Source of the DNA: a bacterium
Lineage (GTDB): Bacteria; Pseudomonadota; Alphaproteobacteria; Ferrovibrionales; Ferrovibrionaceae
Reading direction: 5' to 3'
DNA: 43,208 nt
NCBI GenBank assembly: GCA_022844005.1
Contig: JALHMN010000018.1
Coordinates: 1-43,208 of the forward strand
Below, piece after piece: positions 42,201 to 43,208 of the stretch. The translations under genes and the position numbers were made by a program. Every line of letters starts with the position of its first letter. The first letter of the stretch is position 1. The notes beneath the pieces were generated by a model. That model saw nothing but the letters and a program-made list of their open reading frames with translations. It made no database searches and was not told where the DNA came from.

Positions 42201-43208
42201 TTTTCAGTCCCTCGCCGCCGGGATGACGGCGACCGACAGTTTCACCTATACGATCCGGGACGCGGTGGGCGAGATGTCCTCTGCCACGGTAACGGTGACG
42301 GTCGCCGGCACGAACGACGCGCCCGTCGCCGTTGACGACACGGCGAACGCGGTGGAGGACGGCGGGCCGATCGTCATTTCGGTGCTGGGGAACGACAGTG
42401 ACGTCGACGCCGGCGACATGCTCTCCATCCTGTCGGTCGACACGGCCGGGACGATGGGATCGGTCAGCATCCTCGGCGATACCCTCGTCTACGACCCCGG
42501 CAACGGCTTTGCAGCCCTCACCTCGGGTTCGACCACGACGGATACCTTTACCTACACGCTGCGGGACGCCGCCGGCCTGACCTCGGTCGCGATGGTCACC
42601 GTCACCGTGAGCAGCCTCGACGACAATCTGATCGGCGGTGGTGGTGCCGACCTCCTCGACGGCGCGGCGGGAAGCGACACGCTCTCGGGCAATGGCGGCA
42701 ACGACACGCTGCTCGGGGGCGCTGGCAGCGATCTCCTCATCGGCGGCACCGGCAACGACAGCCTGGATGGTGGCGAGGGCGGCGACACCTATCTTCTGAG
42801 CGGTGCCGGGGAGGGGACCGACACCTTCCGCGACACCGGGACCGGTGGGATCGATACCATCCTCGCGCTGGCGGCGGGCACGGTGATCCGGCCGGCCGGC
42901 GGGTTCAGCCTGGCGTCGAGCGGGATCGAAGTGATCTCCGGCGATGGACTCGCCAATGTCAGCATTCTCGGTGGCACGGCTGCCGAAATGTTCGACTTCA
43001 CCGGCGTGACGCTGGTCGACATCGCGCTGATCGATGCCGGCGCTGGCAATGATACCGTGCTCGGTTCGGGCGGAGCGGATGTGATCCGGGGCGGCACCGG
43101 CAACGACAGCCTGGATGGTGGCGAGGGCGGCGACACCTATCTTCTGAGCGGTGCCGGGGAGGGGACCGACACCTTCCGCGACACCGGGACCGGTGGGATC
43201 GATACCAT
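39214..43208 (+). CDS. giant repetitive secreted protein, RTX/type I secretion substrate (3' end outside window)
   Basis: An open frame with no stop runs from here to the window edge, at least 1331 residues. The only usable start in frame before the conserved part is TTG 39214, with CGGAG seven bases upstream. Residues 15-110 ([20 protein letters not shown] to [19 protein letters not shown]) and 112-220 ([48 protein letters not shown]) form a FecR-like N-terminal region seen in alphaproteobacterial type I secreted adhesins. A Pro/Gly/Ala-rich linker follows (about 325-421). Seven Ig/cadherin-like repeats cover 422-1135, each with a [N]DAP start, LANDxDPDxGD and DxFTYTI. RTX repeats (GGxGxD) begin near 1140 and should bind calcium outside the cell. 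The secretion apparatus is not in the window. Confidence 0.85.
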   Translation, partial: MSRPAATDRPALSDGEGGTPLVIDVAGRAVVEIPHGDLLLSAQYHRLGDDLLLTAPDGTTVLLRGFFAGTGQPLLRDASGAEIPAELVALLATSPAEGQVADAAGTAGLAPIGIIERVDGSATIVRVDGSRAPASAGTLVFDRDAIETAAGSRLAIRLADDSALAMDVSTRLVLDGFRGEPDMPGHFTFAVLKGTVAYAANDGIATVVDVMTPHALISANDPSFLIRVDDRPGAYATDFFAYAGEARIGAAGGALIVAGGEAARLPGLGQPPVPIPSWRADQAAVQEEIWAMARAAQANGPAQPGWTALLAEAEPDASVAGDDPALAQIASISPAAGGPGPAPGARPSIGGGTIVTMVQLPAAIPAGPGVAPPLSPLPPAEAPGPATQFSAVIQSLPDGGSGGAAGGPGIPAAPPSLVPPANQAPFAAADMAAAQEGGPPVAVQVLLNDTDADAGDVLTIQGVDLTGTVGSVAIAGTGVIYDPGTNFQSLAAGATAVDTFTYTIADPAGATATATVVVTVTGVNDAPIASADAISMLGNAGVVSIDVLANDVDPDDGDMLAVVGVDTTGSIGSVAFSASGLTYSPGSGFQFLGAGATATDSFTYTVRDNAGLTSTAVVTVTIVGVNNAPVALDDSAMALEDGGPVAIDVLANDLDPDADDMPGIQSVGTIGTVGTLSFTASGVTYDPGTNFQALGAGAVATDSFTYTIVDSGGLTSTATVNVTIAGANDAPVATADSAVAVRGAGAIPIAVLANDMDVDAGDLLAISAVDMTGTIGIVGISGTSLTYDPGSGFAGLAPGATAVDTFTYTIVDSGGAFATATVTVTVSAANFAPIAVADVAAAAEDGGPIAIDVLANDTDPDAGDSLAVISVDTGGTLGTVGFTGALITYDPGSAFQELAAGATAIDNFTYTIADTGGLTSTAIVTVTVTGINDAPLAVADTALATEDGGPVVIAVLANDIDPDEGDSLSILSVGTAGTLGSVTFSASGVTYDPGFGFQSLAAGMTATDSFTYTIRDAVGEMSSATVTVTVAGTNDAPVAVDDTANAVEDGGPIVISVLGNDSDVDAGDMLSILSVDTAGTMGSVSILGDTLVYDPGNGFAALTSGSTTTDTFTYTLRDAAGLTSVAMVTVTVSSLDDNLIGGGGADLLDGAAGSDTLSGNGGNDTLLGGAGSDLLIGGTGNDSLDGGEGGDTYLLSGAGEGTDTFRDTGTGGIDTILALAAGTVIRPAGGFSLASSGIEVISGDGLANVSILGGTAAEMFDFTGVTLVDIALIDAGAGNDTVLGSGGADVIRGGTGNDSLDGGEGGDTYLLSGAGEGTDTFRDTGTGGIDT
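40477..42618 (+). repeat. seven tandem 306-bp repeats (Ig/cadherin-like, 102 residues each)
   Basis: Copies begin at 40477, 40783, 41089, 41395, 41701, 42007 and 42313, all exactly 306 bp long. Each begins with Asn (NQAP, NDAP, NNAP, NFAP), then has VLxNDxDxDxxD about 28 residues later, YxPGxxFxxL near residue 58 and DxFTYT near residue 73. The copies share the same length without any indel but differ clearly in sequence, which suggests old duplications under constraint on domain length. Confidence 0.92.
42742..43208 (+). repeat. perfect 119-bp direct repeat in RTX region, period 348 bp
   Basis: Bases 42742-42860 are identical to 43090-43208, offset 348 bp (116 codons), and the identity reaches the window edge so it may extend further. 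Both encode [20 protein letters not shown] and the following [19 protein letters not shown]. The unit combines RTX nonapeptides with a beta-rich spacer ([20 protein letters not shown]). Identity at the DNA level implies a recent duplication or ongoing gene conversion. Confidence 0.95.

Noticed and set aside
40716-42552. A regular series of minus-strand open frames of about 70-80 codons, spaced 306 bp
   Set aside because: They mirror the tandem repeats of the large plus-strand gene; their spacing equals the repeat period and they have no ribosome sites.
1-43208. Mobile elements, CRISPR arrays, tRNA or rRNA genes
   Set aside because: No transposase, integrase, direct-repeat/spacer array, cloverleaf or rRNA segment was seen on either strand.

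Overview
This 43.2 kb window is GC-rich (roughly two thirds G+C by eye) and densely packed with genes. It looks like chromosomal DNA of an alphaproteobacterium, probably from the Rhodospirillales or a neighbouring order. The evidence is a GcrA-family cell-cycle regulator, a perfect CtrA-type box (TTAA-N7-TTAA), the alphaproteobacterial RF2 variant with an SPY tripeptide, a small DUF6898-type protein beside a liv operon, and a giant FecR-like/RTX type I secretion substrate. I see no insertion sequence, prophage, CRISPR array, tRNA or rRNA. It reads as core genome plus nutrient-scavenging and surface-protein genes.

Layout. 1-791: two tandem LysE-type exporters, the first cut by the window edge. 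910-6533: a five-gene peptide-type ABC importer (binding protein, two permeases, two ATPases), with a 30-bp perfect palindrome after the binding-protein gene. 6530-11051: a DsbA/FrnE-like protein, two SDR enzymes, an MFS transporter and a D-threonine-aldolase-like PLP enzyme. 11107-15900 (minus): photolyase, FAD amine oxidase, DUF1365 protein and CFA-synthase-like methyltransferase, linked by three successive 4-bp ATGA overlaps. This layout resembles gene sets that respond to light or singlet oxygen. 16086-22103: a small conserved protein and a branched-chain amino-acid importer livHMGF, then livJ, separated by an antisense lipoprotein gene. 22180-23299: prfB with a programmed +1 frameshift.

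23304-31212 is a C-P lyase (phosphonate degradation) locus: phnF is divergent from phnGHIJKLM, followed by a possible structured RNA, a VOC-fold protein and a convergent DUF1045 2H-phosphoesterase. phnN, phnP and phnCDE are not in the window. 31262-34559 holds a DHA2-type MFS exporter converging on a PhoX-type phosphatase, so phosphorus scavenging may extend this far. 34619-37143: a 2-dehydro-3-deoxygalactonokinase and glucose-6-phosphate isomerase, closed by a terminator whose loop is the pgi stop codon. 37183-38877: gcrA, with a candidate promoter overlapping a GANTC methylation site, and another MFS transporter.

38878-39213 is the only gene-poor stretch over 300 bp and carries the CtrA-type box. 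It precedes a very large secreted protein (39214 to the window end, incomplete). That protein appears to start at TTG, overlaps the stop of a 26-codon reading frame, and contains a FecR-like N-terminal region, a Pro/Gly/Ala-rich linker, seven Ig/cadherin-like repeats of exactly 306 bp each, and RTX calcium-binding repeats that include a perfect 119-bp duplication.

The most interesting candidates for undescribed biology are the possible CtrA-controlled adhesin with its unusual start, the compact structured leader at 29796-29863, and the DUF1045 enzyme as a possible stand-in for PhnP in the phosphonate pathway.
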